This document shows positions 24,832 through 34,194 of a stretch of DNA of 64,000 bases, piece by piece. The notes below the pieces were generated by a model that did not search any database, was not told the DNA's origin, and worked only from the letters and a program-made list of their open reading frames with translations. Position 1 is the stretch's first letter, and each line of letters begins with the position of its first letter. The position numbers and the translations under genes were made by a program. This DNA comes from Pseudooceanicola spongiae (GTDB lineage: Bacteria > Pseudomonadota > Alphaproteobacteria > Rhodobacterales > Rhodobacteraceae): assembly GCF_014899185.1 (NCBI RefSeq), contig NZ_CP045201.1, forward strand, positions 1,162,501 through 1,226,500, read 5' to 3'.

Positions 24832-26016
24832 ATGTTCATTCCGTTTTTCGAGGCCTTGCGCACTCACGCCGTCCCGGTGTCGCTGCGCGAATACCTGACC
24901 TTTCTCGAAGCGCTGAAAGCCAACCTCGTCACCTATGACGCGGAGGGGTTCTATTATCTCGCCCGCGCCAGCATGGTGAAGGACGAGCGCAACATTGACC
25001 GCTTTGACCGCGCCTTTGCCGCCAGCTTTGAAGGGCTGGAGCAGATCAGCTTTGATCAAGTGCTGGAGAAGGTCGAGATCCCCGGCGACTGGCTGCGCTC
25101 GATGGCGGAAAAGCACCTCAGCGAGGAAGAAAAGGCCGAGATCGAGGCGCTTGGTGGCTTCGAGAAGCTGATGGAGACGCTGAAGCAGCGGCTTGAGGAA
25201 CAGAAAGGTCGCCATCAGGGCGGCAACAAATGGGTCGGCACCGGGGGCACCTCGCCCTTCGGCGCCGATGGTTACAACCCCGAGGGCGTGCGCATCGGGC
25301 AGGACAAGTCCCGCCACCAGCGCGCCGTCAAGGTCTGGGACAAGCGCGAGTTTCGCAACTTCGACGATCAGGTTGAGCTCGGCACCCGCAACATCAAGGT
25401 CGCGTTGAAACGCCTGCGCAAATGGGCGCGGGATGGTGCGCATGAGGAGCTCGACCTCGACGGCACGATCCGCGCCACGGCCGAGCATGGCTATCTCGAC
25501 GTCAAGACCCGGCCCGAGCGGCGCAACGCCGTGAAGGTGCTGCTGTTCCTCGACGTCGGCGGCAGCATGGATCCCCACATCAAGGTGGTGGAGGAGCTGT
25601 TCAGCGCCGCCCGATCCGAGTTCAAGCATCTGGAGCATTTCTATTTCCACAACTGCCTCTACGAGGGCGTGTGGAAGGACAATTCCCGCCGCTGGGACGC
25701 GCAAATGCCGACCTGGGACGTGCTGCGCACCTATGGGTCCGACTACAAGTGCATTTTCGTCGGCGACGCCAGCATGAGCCCTTACGAGATTGCCCATCCC
25801 GGTGGCGCCAATGAACACTGGAATCCCGAGGCCGGACAGGTCTGGCTCGACCGGGCGCGCATGCAATGGCCCGACCACCTCTGGATCAATCCGGTTCCGC
25901 AGAAATACTGGGGCTATACGCATTCCATCGGCATGATCTCCGAACTGTTCGAGAACCGCATGGTGCCGATGACCTTGCAGGGGCTTGAGGCCGGCATGCG
26001 AGAGTTGACACGGTGA
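24832..26016 (+). CDS. VWA domain-containing protein (CoxE-like)
   Basis: 394 residues. The N-terminal half is helical and charged. The C-terminal VWA domain has a metal-ion-dependent adhesion-site start LFLDVGGSMD (about residues 240-249), with Gly replacing the first Ser of DxSxS. HFYFHNCLYEGVW and YKCIFVGDASMSP follow. It is a partner type for MoxR ATPases, here the gene at 22120. Stop and next start overlap (GTGA). Confidence 0.85.
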   Translation: MFIPFFEALRTHAVPVSLREYLTFLEALKANLVTYDAEGFYYLARASMVKDERNIDRFDRAFAASFEGLEQISFDQVLEKVEIPGDWLRSMAEKHLSEEEKAEIEALGGFEKLMETLKQRLEEQKGRHQGGNKWVGTGGTSPFGADGYNPEGVRIGQDKSRHQRAVKVWDKREFRNFDDQVELGTRNIKVALKRLRKWARDGAHEELDLDGTIRATAEHGYLDVKTRPERRNAVKVLLFLDVGGSMDPHIKVVEELFSAARSEFKHLEHFYFHNCLYEGVWKDNSRRWDAQMPTWDVLRTYGSDYKCIFVGDASMSPYEIAHPGGANEHWNPEAGQVWLDRARMQWPDHLWINPVPQKYWGYTHSIGMISELFENRMVPMTLQGLEAGMRELTR

Positions 26017-26453
26017 GCGATCCCGAAGGCCGCCTGTCCGATCACCCTGCCCCGGACAGCACGGTCGGCGGCTTTGCGCGGCACATGTGGCACGATCACC
26101 GTCTCGGCACCCTCGCCTTTCTGGCGGCGCTGGTGCTGGTGGGGCTGTTCACGCTGCGGCTGATGCTGTTCTCGATGCACTACCGCGATGGCGACTGGCG
26201 CAACCCTGTGCCCGAGGCCTGGATGACGCCCGCCTTCGTCGCCCACGCCTGGCATGTGCCGCGCCCTCAGGTCTACCGGTTCCTGAACTACCGCGCCCGG
26301 CCTGACCATGCCCTGACGCTGTCCGATATAGCCGAAAAGCAGGGGCTGAGCGAAGACCAACTGCTGGCCCGGCTGAACATCTGGCTGTTGCAGTGGAAGC
26401 TGGATCACCCGCCGGTCGTCGCGCCTGAGCCACCTTTGGGGGAGGGGCAATGA
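26013..26453 (+). CDS. Hypothetical single-pass membrane protein after VWA gene
   Basis: 146 residues. A cytoplasmic N-terminus, one membrane helix (about residues 34-53, LAFLAALVLVGLFTLRLMLF) and a short globular C-terminal segment with helix-turn-helix-like character (LSDIAEKQGLSEDQLLARLNIWLLQWKL). GTG start at 26013 overlaps the VWA stop by 4 nt, so the two are translationally coupled. I do not recognise the family; function may relate to the MoxR/VWA module. Confidence 0.7.
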   Translation: MSDPEGRLSDHPAPDSTVGGFARHMWHDHRLGTLAFLAALVLVGLFTLRLMLFSMHYRDGDWRNPVPEAWMTPAFVAHAWHVPRPQVYRFLNYRARPDHALTLSDIAEKQGLSEDQLLARLNIWLLQWKLDHPPVVAPEPPLGEGQ

Positions 26454-26483
26454 TCTTTCCCCCCCGAACGCCCGGAGCGCCTC

Positions 26484-27221
26484 ATGAGTGAGGAGCTGAT
26501 GGAGTTGCTGGCCAGCTACGGCGCGCCGCTGGTCTTTGCCGCGACACTGACCAGCTGTCTGGCGGTGCCTGTGCCGGCCTCGCTGATCATGCTGGGGGCC
26601 GGGGCGCTGGCGGCGGCGGGGGATCTGCCGATCGCCTTGTTGCTGATCGCGGCCTTCATCGGCGCGCTGATCGGTGATCACATCGGGCTGTTGCTGGGGC
26701 GTGGCCTGCAGGGTGCGCTGCAAGGCCGTCTGAAACCCGGCAAACGCGCAGTCGCAACCATGGACGAGGCGCGCAGCTTTCTGATCAAGCGGGGCGGCCT
26801 TGCGGTGCTGCTGTCGCGGTTCCCTCTGTCGCCGCTTGGACCTTATGTGAACTTCGCCGCCGGGGCCGCCCGGATGCCGCTGCTGAAATTCACCCCCTTC
26901 ACCTTTATCGGAGAGCTGATCTGGGTCTCGCTCTACCTCGGCCTCGGCTATTTTGCCGAAGCGCATCTTGAGGCGGTGCTGCGCATTGCCTCGGATCTGA
27001 CGGGCCTGCTGACCGCGCTGACGGCGGCGGCCGGGCTTGGGTACTGGCTGTGGCGCACGCATCGGGGCCGTCAGAAAGCCGCCTCCCCGCAGACTTTGCA
27101 AAGCGGCAAGGTGGCATCTGCAAAGTCACGAACAGCGGCGGCCCGGAAATCGGCAGGAACTTCTGCCAAGGCCGGGTCGTTGAGTCATGCAAAGACATTG
27201 AAGAAAAGGACGGACCCATGA
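26484..27221 (+). CDS. DedA-family (VTT/SNARE-associated) membrane protein
   Basis: 245 residues. The VTT core is clear: LTSCLAVPVPASLIMLGAGAL, GALIGDHIGLLLGRGL and the re-entrant SRFPLSPLGPYVNFAAG motif (about residues 112-128). DedA proteins act in lipid scrambling and membrane homeostasis. After the last helix a basic, low-complexity tail of about 50 residues (QKAASPQ...KTLKKRTDP) extends to the stop, longer than in typical DedA proteins. The stop overlaps the next start (ATGA at 27218-27221). Confidence 0.85.
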   Translation: MSEELMELLASYGAPLVFAATLTSCLAVPVPASLIMLGAGALAAAGDLPIALLLIAAFIGALIGDHIGLLLGRGLQGALQGRLKPGKRAVATMDEARSFLIKRGGLAVLLSRFPLSPLGPYVNFAAGAARMPLLKFTPFTFIGELIWVSLYLGLGYFAEAHLEAVLRIASDLTGLLTALTAAAGLGYWLWRTHRGRQKAASPQTLQSGKVASAKSRTAAARKSAGTSAKAGSLSHAKTLKKRTDP

Positions 27222-27646
27222 TCAAGAAAACAGGATCGGCAAAATGGAGCGGTGGACTGAAAGACGGCAAAGGCTCCGTCTCGACCCAGTCCGGCGCACT
27301 GAAGGACCAGCCCTATGGCTTCAACACCCGCTTTGAAGACGGCGCCGGCACCAACCCAGAAGAGCTGATCGGCGCGGCCCATGCTGGCTGCTTCTCGATG
27401 GCCCTGTCCAATATCCTTGGCGAAAAGGATCTGGTCGCGGACGAGATCGCAACCACCGCGACAGTGATGATGGAGAAACAGGACGGCGGCTTTGCCATCA
27501 CCAAGATCCACCTTGAGCTGACCGCCAAGATCCCCGGCGCCAGCGACGAGGTGTTTCAGGAGTGCGCCAAGACGGCCGAGAAAAATTGCCCCGTCTCGAA
27601 AGTTCTCGCCGGTGCCGAAATCTCGATGACCGCGACGCTGCTCTGA
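27218..27646 (+). CDS. osmC: OsmC-family peroxiredoxin
   Basis: 142 residues. The two catalytic cysteines of OsmC/Ohr proteins are present: GAAHAGCFSMALSN and KNCPVSKVLAGAE, with N-terminal GSAKWSGGLKDGKGSVST. The family reduces organic hydroperoxides. Start at 27218 follows AAGGACGG and overlaps the dedA stop. Translational coupling to a membrane-lipid protein fits a membrane-peroxide stress role. Confidence 0.9.
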   Translation: MIKKTGSAKWSGGLKDGKGSVSTQSGALKDQPYGFNTRFEDGAGTNPEELIGAAHAGCFSMALSNILGEKDLVADEIATTATVMMEKQDGGFAITKIHLELTAKIPGASDEVFQECAKTAEKNCPVSKVLAGAEISMTATLL

Positions 27647-27826
27647 TCTGCGGATCTGACGCGCCGGACGCATGACCAGCTGCGCCGCCAGGGGCCGCCG
27701 ACAGTTCAGTTGGCGGCCTTTGGCGCGCGTATCTGAGCTCAGCCGTAGACGCTAAGCCGCTCCTGCCGCGACGTTTCCCGCGCGGCCTCGCTTGCACAGC
27801 GGCCCCGGACGGCACATATCTTTCTC

Positions 27827-28516
27827 ATGTTGAAGTTCACCCCCCTCCTTCTGGCGCTGATCTACGGGCTTGTGGCCTGGCGGTTCTCGACCTGGCGCCT
27901 GAAACGGGAGCTGGACGAGAAATCGAGCGAGCTGGCCGACCCCGCCCTGCACGCTCTGATGCGCAAGATGGCACAGGCGCTGGATATCGAACGCATCCGC
28001 GTGAACATCTATGAAATCCCGACGATCAACGGCCTTGCGGCCCCCGATGGGCGGATTTTTCTGACCCGTGGCTTCTACAATGCCTACCGCGCTGGCAAGG
28101 TCACGGCCGAGGAACTGGCCAGCGTCATCGCGCATGAGCTGGGCCATGTCGCGCTGGGCCACTCGCGCCGCCGCATGATCGATTTTTCGGGCCAGAACGC
28201 GCTGCGCATGGGGCTGAGCATGGTCATCGGGCGCTTCATCCCCTTCATAGGACCATTGATCGCCAATGCCGCCATGTCCCTGCTGACCGCAAAACTGTCA
28301 CGCAAGGACGAATACGAGGCTGACGCCTATGCCGCCGCCCTGCTCAGCAAGGCCGGGATCGGTGTCGCCCCCCAGATTGCCCTGTTTCACAAACTCGAAG
28401 CGCTGTCGGGCGCACGCGGCGGTGAAAGCACCGCCTGGCTGCACAGCCACCCCGCCACAGCCGAACGCATTTCCGCGATCCGCACCCTGGACAAGGGCTG
28501 GTCGGGCCGCGACTGA
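27827..28516 (+). CDS. M48-family membrane-associated metallopeptidase
   Basis: 229 residues. An N-terminal membrane helix ([12 protein letters not shown], about residues 7-18) precedes a peptidase unit with zinc motif HELGH (residues 103-107, [16 protein letters not shown]) and the downstream Glu in [11 protein letters not shown]. This resembles HtpX/Oma1-like quality-control proteases in short form. It is distinct from the TPR-fused M48 protein at 54883. It lies 11 nt before the luciferase-like gene. Confidence 0.88.
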   Translation: MLKFTPLLLALIYGLVAWRFSTWRLKRELDEKSSELADPALHALMRKMAQALDIERIRVNIYEIPTINGLAAPDGRIFLTRGFYNAYRAGKVTAEELASVIAHELGHVALGHSRRRMIDFSGQNALRMGLSMVIGRFIPFIGPLIANAAMSLLTAKLSRKDEYEADAYAAALLSKAGIGVAPQIALFHKLEALSGARGGESTAWLHSHPATAERISAIRTLDKGWSGRD

Positions 28517-28527
28517 AAGGACCTCAG

Positions 28528-29526
28528 ATGAAATATTCCCTGCTCGATCTTGCCCCCGTCCCCGAGGGCAGCACAATGGCCGACGCGATGAAGAACTCCG
28601 TCGCACTGGCACAGGCGGCCGAGGCCGCGGGCTATCACCGGCACTGGCTGGCAGAGCACCACAACATGCCCGGCATTGCGTCATCGGCCACTGCGGTGAT
28701 GATCGGCCACCTGGCGGGCGCCACCAAACGCATCCGCGTCGGGTCTGGCGGCATCATGCTGCCGAACCACGCGCCGCTGGTGATTGCCGAACAGTTCGGC
28801 ACGCTGGCCGAGATGTATCCGGGCCGCATCGACCTTGGGCTTGGCCGCGCGCCGGGCACCGATCAGGAAACCGCCCGCGCCCTGCGCCGCAACATGAGCC
28901 AGCAGGACACCTTTCCCCGCGACGTGGGCGAGCTGATTGCCTATCTCGATGATCCGATCGCCGGTCAACGCCTGCACGCCTTCCCGGGCGAGGGCACCAA
29001 GGTGCCGGTCTGGATCCTCGGCAGCTCGCTCTATGGTGCGCAGCTGGCGGCCCAAGCCGGGCTGCCGTATGCCTTCGCGTCGCACTTTGCGCCGGACGCG
29101 TTGGAGCAAGCCTCCGACATTTACCGCCGGTCGTTCCGCCCGTCCGAGTTCTGCGCCAAGCCGCACTTCATGATGGCGCTGAACGTCTACGCGGGCGAGA
29201 CCGACGCCGAGGGCGCCTATCTGCGCTCCTCCATGCAGCAGGCGTTTGTGCGGCTGCGCACCGGCATGCCCAGCAAGCTGCCCTACCCGGTCGACAATAT
29301 CGAGGAAATCGTGCCGGCGCATATCCTTGCGGGCGTCAATCAGGCGGGCTCTGTCTCGGCCACGGGCGGGCCCGAAACCGTGCGTCGCCAGCTGGCAGCG
29401 CTGATCGCGAAGTACGAACCGGATGAGGTGATCATCGCGGGCCAGATCCACGACTCTGCCAAGCGGATCAAGAGCTTCCAGATCGCAGCGGAGCAGATGC
29501 AGGCGCTTGGACACGAGGCCAGCTGA
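28528..29526 (+). CDS. LLM class flavin-dependent oxidoreductase
   Basis: 332 residues of the luciferase-like TIM-barrel family, MsnO8/YhbW-type subgroup. Typical segments are [20 protein letters not shown] (about 32-51), [20 protein letters not shown] and [14 protein letters not shown]. It uses reduced FMN; the substrate is unknown. Probably co-transcribed with the M48 protease gene. Confidence 0.9.
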   Translation: MKYSLLDLAPVPEGSTMADAMKNSVALAQAAEAAGYHRHWLAEHHNMPGIASSATAVMIGHLAGATKRIRVGSGGIMLPNHAPLVIAEQFGTLAEMYPGRIDLGLGRAPGTDQETARALRRNMSQQDTFPRDVGELIAYLDDPIAGQRLHAFPGEGTKVPVWILGSSLYGAQLAAQAGLPYAFASHFAPDALEQASDIYRRSFRPSEFCAKPHFMMALNVYAGETDAEGAYLRSSMQQAFVRLRTGMPSKLPYPVDNIEEIVPAHILAGVNQAGSVSATGGPETVRRQLAALIAKYEPDEVIIAGQIHDSAKRIKSFQIAAEQMQALGHEAS

Positions 29527-29546
29527 GGCACCGAGGCGCCCGACTG

Positions 29547-30098
29547 TCAGACGTCGAGCGCCTCAAGGGCTTTGCCCAGACGTGGCAGCCGCGCCTTGCG
29601 CATCAGGGCGCGGATGCTCCAACCGGGGTCGGACATGGCGCGGGCCTGCGCCAGAACGCGGGCGCCAATGGGCGCCATGATATCGGGCGAGGCTTCGGTA
29701 AAGCCGACCAGCAGCGCGTCAGGATCAGCACGGCTGAGGCCCTCTTCCGCGAGGATATTGCGCGGGAAATCCTTGGCATTGACGGTGACGATGGCATCGG
29801 CAGAGCTGGCAATCGCCGCCGCCAGAACATGCAGATCGCCGCTGTCGGGCAGCCAGAGGCGGTTCACCAGCTCAGGCGGATAGCGCACCTCGGCTTTCGG
29901 AAAGGCGACGCGTGCCATCGCCACTTCGGCGCGGGCCTGCGCCTCGCCGTCGGCACCCAGCTTGGCGGCGGCGCGGGCCCATTCCTCAAGAATGCGGTCG
30001 GACCAGACAGGGGTGAACAACCCCTGCCCGGCCGCGCCCAACACCATTTCGCGCATCACTGTCGGATAGAGCACGCAGGCATCGATAACCGCTTTCAT
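29547..30098 (-). CDS. PIN-domain protein (RSP_2648 type)
   Basis: 183 residues. The PIN fold acidic residues are visible: Asp6 (VIDACVLYP), the SGDLHVLAAAI segment and TVNAKDFP. PIN proteins are metal-dependent RNases. No antitoxin gene is adjacent, and its start lies 4 nt after the RlmI-type methyltransferase stop. It therefore looks like a housekeeping or RNA-processing PIN protein of the Rhodobacteraceae RSP_2648 family, not a toxin-antitoxin toxin. Confidence 0.8.
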   Translation of the reverse strand: MKAVIDACVLYPTVMREMVLGAAGQGLFTPVWSDRILEEWARAAAKLGADGEAQARAEVAMARVAFPKAEVRYPPELVNRLWLPDSGDLHVLAAAIASSADAIVTVNAKDFPRNILAEEGLSRADPDALLVGFTEASPDIMAPIGARVLAQARAMSDPGWSIRALMRKARLPRLGKALEALDV

Positions 30099-30102
30099 AC
30101 CC

Positions 30103-31326
30103 TCAGACCCGGAAGATCAGCGCCTTGAGGTAGCCGCTTTCGGCCAAGTGCGGATGCATCGGGTGATCCGCCCCGGCAAAACCGGTGTGCAGCAGGATCG
30201 ACTCGCGCCCCGCCCGGCCAATGCCACGAATGCAGGCGGTGCGGAACTTGGCGAGGTCCGCGGCGTGCGAGCAGGAGCACAGCACGAGGTATCCGCCCGG
30301 TGCGACCAGCGGCGCGGCAAGTTTCGCGAGCCGCTCATAGGCGCGCAGTCCGGCCTCAAGCGACTGACGTGCGGGCGCAAAGGCGGGCGGATCGCAGACG
30401 ACGACGTCGAATTGCGCGCCCTCTTCGTTCATCGCCTCCAGCACCTCGAAGGCGTCGCCCTGACGGATCGCGAAGCGGTCCGAGGCACCCATGGCCGCAG
30501 CACCCTGCTCGGCCAGAGCCAATGCAGGGGCCGAGCCATCAACGGCCAGCGCGGACGCAGCCCCGTTCGCGAGGCACGCCAGACCGAAGCCGCCAACGTG
30601 CGAGAACAGGTCGAGGACTTTCGCGCCCTCCGCCAGCTTCGCGGTGAAGGCATGGTTCGGACGCTGGTCAAAGAACAGTCCGGTTTTCTGCCCGCCCATG
30701 AGGTCGGCCATATAGGTCGCGCCGTTCATCGTCACCGGCACGGGCGCATCGGGCGCCTTGCCCAGCAGAACGCCGGAAACATCGTCGAGGCCCTCAAGGC
30801 TGCGGGCGCGGCCCGAGGCGCTTTTCAGCACGCAGGTGACGCCGGTCACTTCGGCAAGCGCAGCGGTCAGCGGCTCGATCAGGGCTTCGGCCCAGGCGGC
30901 GTTCGGTTGCACCACGGCAGTATCGCCGAACCGGTCGATGATGACGCCGGGCAGGCCATCGGCCTCTGCATGGATCAGGCGGTAGAAAGGCGCGTCGAAC
31001 AGGCGTTCGCGCAGGCTCAGCGCCTTGGCAAAGCGCGCGGCGAACCAGGCCTGATCGATGGGACCGGCATCGACCTTGTCGATGACCCGCGCCATGATAC
31101 GGCTTTCGGTGTTGACGGTGACCAGCGCCAGCGGCGTGCGGTTTTCATCCTCAAGGATGGCGAGGGCACCGGGCGCCAGCGCCTTGGTGCGACGGTCGGT
31201 GACCATTTCATTGGCATAGACCCAAGGAAAGCCGTGCCGGATGCGCCGGGCATCGGTCTTCGGCTTCATGCGCACGGTTGGCAGGGTCGCAGGATCGGTG
31301 GCGGGAAGGGTGTCATTTGATTGCAT
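30103..31326 (-). CDS. rlmI: Class I SAM-dependent rRNA methyltransferase (RlmI-like)
   Basis: 407 residues. An N-terminal PUA-like domain (RRIRHGFPWVYANEMV) is joined to a Rossmann methyltransferase with SAM motif VLDLFSHVGGFGLA and catalytic CDPPAFAP. RlmI makes m5C1962 in 23S rRNA; assignment to that position is by homology. Start at 31326 is chosen, but the upstream GGAGGG directly abuts it, so a later Met (31269) is possible. Confidence 0.82.
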   Translation of the reverse strand: MQSNDTLPATDPATLPTVRMKPKTDARRIRHGFPWVYANEMVTDRRTKALAPGALAILEDENRTPLALVTVNTESRIMARVIDKVDAGPIDQAWFAARFAKALSLRERLFDAPFYRLIHAEADGLPGVIIDRFGDTAVVQPNAAWAEALIEPLTAALAEVTGVTCVLKSASGRARSLEGLDDVSGVLLGKAPDAPVPVTMNGATYMADLMGGQKTGLFFDQRPNHAFTAKLAEGAKVLDLFSHVGGFGLACLANGAASALAVDGSAPALALAEQGAAAMGASDRFAIRQGDAFEVLEAMNEEGAQFDVVVCDPPAFAPARQSLEAGLRAYERLAKLAAPLVAPGGYLVLCSCSHAADLAKFRTACIRGIGRAGRESILLHTGFAGADHPMHPHLAESGYLKALIFRV

Positions 31327-31452
31327 CCCTCCCTCTACCCGCTTCGCTGATCCGGGGGAAGCCAGCACAGACAGGCCAGCGCGCAAATAAACGTGGCGTC
31401 CGGCGGGCGCTTGCCGTCCTCAGCTTGGCCTCAGCTTGGTGTCAGCCTGACT

Positions 31453-32043
31453 TCAGACGGGCGGCGCGGCCAGTTCGCTGCGCAGCACCTCGATCAGGTG
31501 GCGGGTGATGCGCACTTTCTGCGTCTCGCCCCGATGCACCGCTTCAGTTGCCCTGGCCCCGCCATAGCCCCGGATCTGGGTGCGCACTCGATATGGCGCG
31601 ACCAGCACCGCACCGCTCGTCGCCTCCGTGAGCGAGAGCACGAAGTTGATGTTGTGCCAGCCTCCGGTGGTGCCGCGCGCGCGCTCGGTCAGCGCATGGA
31701 AATAGGTGATGCGCAGATGCGCCACGGCGGGCGGTCCGTCTGCAGGCGCCGCGAAGGCCTGCCGCGCCGCATCTCGCAGGATGGTCGCAACCTGTTCATA
31801 CCGATCGCCAAGGGGATCTTCGCGCCAGACGATATCGCCACCGGGGTAGAAACTGTTGCTCTCCGACACCCTCAGACTGCGCGACACCTCGACCTCAACC
31901 GCGCGGATGTCATAGGCCAGCCTGATGCCATCGGTGGCCGTTGCACCGCGCGGTGTGCCGCCGACACGGGCATCATCGACATTCTCACAGGCGCTGAGGG
32001 CGATCACCGTCCAAAATACCAGCACGCCGGCCGCAAGCTTCAT
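31453..32043 (-). CDS. Rhodobacteraceae lipoprotein (possibly DUF6778)
   Basis: 196 residues with signal peptide and lipobox (VIALSACEN, Cys19). The mature part contains VEVSRSLRVSESNSFYPGGD and IVWREDPLGDRYEQV, which I recall from lipoproteins restricted to this family; I cannot give a function. Monocistronic, divergent from edd. Confidence 0.7.
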   Translation of the reverse strand: MKLAAGVLVFWTVIALSACENVDDARVGGTPRGATATDGIRLAYDIRAVEVEVSRSLRVSESNSFYPGGDIVWREDPLGDRYEQVATILRDAARQAFAAPADGPPAVAHLRITYFHALTERARGTTGGWHNINFVLSLTEATSGAVLVAPYRVRTQIRGYGGARATEAVHRGETQKVRITRHLIEVLRSELAAPPV

Positions 32044-32373
32044 GATGTTTCTCCGCGAGGTTGCAATCCTCGCGCAGTTACATACGAATTAAGTCAATAA
32101 AACCGTAACGCCCCTGCCCTCGGGAAAAGCCCTGTTCGCCGTGTCTTAGCCGATTTTGCGATGCGATTTGCGGCAAGCAAGGATGGGCAAATCCGTCCAA
32201 ATCTGGCAGGTTGCCGAAGTTGAAGAGTTGTTTTGCAGCATCGCCGTCTTTATGGGCTGGCATCTGCGACTGTTAGCGCTAAACTACAGCCGAAACGAGG
32301 AGGCGCTGGCGCCGCGCCCTCCCCCCGGCGTCACCCAAGATCCGCGACGCAGCCAGATTGGAGGCTTCGAGCC
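32044..32373. other. edd upstream control region
   Basis: 330 bp between the lipoprotein gene and edd. No gene seen. It holds a TTAGCGCTAA palindrome (32273-32282) and, nearer edd, a purine-rich GGAGGC ribosome-binding site. Confidence 0.6.
32271..32284. promoter_or_regulatory. LacI-type operator upstream of edd
   Basis: TGTTAGCGCTAAAC has a perfect 10-bp core palindrome TTAGCGCTAA with the central GCGC typical of LacI/GalR operators, 92 bp before the edd start. Entner-Doudoroff genes in alphaproteobacteria are often under such regulators. None is encoded in this window. Confidence 0.55.
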
Positions 32374-34173
32374 ATGGCCCTGAACCAGACAATAGCAGAC
32401 GTAACCGACCGGATTCGCGAAAGATCCCAAGGCACCCGTGACCTCTATCTTGAGCGGATCGGCCGTGCAGCCGAAGCCGGGCCCGTGCGTGCCCACCTGA
32501 CCTGCGGCAACCAGGCCCACGCCTATGCCGGTGTGCCCGACGACCAGACCGCCCTGTCCAAGGGCAACGGCGCCAACCTCGGCATCGTCACCGCCTATAA
32601 CGACATGCTCTCGGCCCACCAGCCGTATGAGCATTTCCCCGCCCTGATCCGCAAGACCGCCCGCGCCCAGGGCGCCACGGCGCAGGTTGCCGGTGGCGTG
32701 CCCGCGATGTGCGATGGCGTGACCCAAGGCCAGCCGGGGATGGAGCTGTCGCTGTTTTCGCGCGATGTCATCGCCATGGCCGCCGGGATTGCGCTGTCGC
32801 ACAACTGCTTTGATGCCGCGCTCTATCTTGGGGTCTGCGACAAGATCGTCCCCGGCCTCGTGATGGCTGCCGCGACCTTCGGCCATATCCCGGCCGTCTT
32901 CCTGCCTGCGGGGCCGATGCCCTCGGGTCTGCCGAACGACGAAAAGGCCAAGGTGCGCCAGCAATACGCCAATGGCGAGGTTGGCCGCGACAAGCTGATG
33001 GAGGCAGAGCTTGCCTCCTATCACTCGCCCGGCACCTGCACCTTCTACGGCACCGCCAACACCAACCAGATGCTGATGGAGTTCATGGGCCTGCACCTGC
33101 CCGGTGCCAGCTTCGTCAATCCCAACACCCCGATGCGCGAAGCCCTGACCGTTGCGGGCACCGAACGCGCGCTGGCGATCACCGCGCTTGGTAACGAATT
33201 CCGCCCGGCGGGCGAGATCCTCGACGAGAAAGCCTTCGTCAACGGCATCGTCGGCCTGATGGCGACCGGTGGCTCGACCAACCTCGTGCTGCACATGCCC
33301 GCCATGGCGCGCGCCGCTGGCATCATCATCGACCCTGAGGATTTCGACACCATCTCCTCGATCACGCCGCTGATGGCCAAGGTCTATCCCAACGGTCTGG
33401 CCGACGTGAACCACTTCCACGCCGCCGGTGGCCTCGGCTACATGATCGGCCAGCTGCTGAACGAAGGCCTGCTGCACCCCGACACCAAGACCGTCGCCGG
33501 TGACGGGCTGGAGCTTTACACGCAGGAGCCGAAACTGCGCGAAGGCCGCATCGTGTATGAGCCCGGTGCCAAGGAAACCCTGAACGATCGCATCGTGCGC
33601 CCTGCCTCGGACCCGTTCCAGAAGTCCGGTGGCCTCAAGCACCTGTCAGGCACGCTGGGCCGCGCGATCATGAAGGTCTCTGCCGTCAAACCGGAGAACC
33701 ACGTGATCGAGGCGCCCGTGCGCATCTTCCACGACCAGAACGACGTAAAAACAGCGTTCAAGGCGGGTGAGTTCACCTCTGACACCATCGTCGTCGTGCG
33801 CTTCCAGGGCCCCAAGGCCAACGGCATGCCCGAGCTGCACTCGCTGACGCCGACACTCGCGGTTCTGCTTGATCGTGGGCTGAAGGTGGCGCTGCTGACC
33901 GACGGTCGCATGTCCGGCGCCTCCGGCAAGGTGCCCGCCGCGATCCACCTCGCCCCCGAGGCGGCAGATGGCGGCCCGATTGCCCTGCTGCGCGATGGCG
34001 ACATCGTCAAGCTGGACGCGGTCAACGGCACCATCACCTGCCCCGATCTGACTGGCCGCACCCCCGTCACGCCGGATCTGTCGGCCAACAAACACGGCAT
34101 CGGTCGCGAGCTTTTCGAAACCTTCCGCCAGAATGCCTCGGCCTCCAGTGCCGGCGCGTCGAACATCGTCTGA
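32374..34173 (+). CDS. edd: 6-phosphogluconate dehydratase
   Basis: 599 residues, normal for the IlvD/Edd family. It dehydrates 6-phosphogluconate to KDPG in the Entner-Doudoroff pathway. Fe-S and active-site motifs include GVPAMCDGVTQGQPGMELSL, ALYLGVCDKIVPGL, LMATGGSTNLVLHM and LLTDGRMSGASGKVPAA. Start at 32374 (MALNQTIADVT) with GGAGGC upstream. eda follows after 21 nt, giving a complete edd-eda operon. Confidence 0.96.
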   Translation: MALNQTIADVTDRIRERSQGTRDLYLERIGRAAEAGPVRAHLTCGNQAHAYAGVPDDQTALSKGNGANLGIVTAYNDMLSAHQPYEHFPALIRKTARAQGATAQVAGGVPAMCDGVTQGQPGMELSLFSRDVIAMAAGIALSHNCFDAALYLGVCDKIVPGLVMAAATFGHIPAVFLPAGPMPSGLPNDEKAKVRQQYANGEVGRDKLMEAELASYHSPGTCTFYGTANTNQMLMEFMGLHLPGASFVNPNTPMREALTVAGTERALAITALGNEFRPAGEILDEKAFVNGIVGLMATGGSTNLVLHMPAMARAAGIIIDPEDFDTISSITPLMAKVYPNGLADVNHFHAAGGLGYMIGQLLNEGLLHPDTKTVAGDGLELYTQEPKLREGRIVYEPGAKETLNDRIVRPASDPFQKSGGLKHLSGTLGRAIMKVSAVKPENHVIEAPVRIFHDQNDVKTAFKAGEFTSDTIVVVRFQGPKANGMPELHSLTPTLAVLLDRGLKVALLTDGRMSGASGKVPAAIHLAPEAADGGPIALLRDGDIVKLDAVNGTITCPDLTGRTPVTPDLSANKHGIGRELFETFRQNASASSAGASNIV

Positions 34174-34194
34174 TCTTTTGTTACGGAGCTTTCC

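Noticed and set aside
22120..26016. CO dehydrogenase maturation (CoxD/CoxE) locus
   Set aside because: MoxR and VWA proteins resemble CoxD/E but no coxLMS, coxF or coxG genes are present, so the specific role is not supported.
29547..30098. Toxin of a toxin-antitoxin pair
   Set aside because: No small antitoxin gene flanks this PIN gene. It is 4 nt from a methyltransferase gene and resembles a conserved single-copy family.
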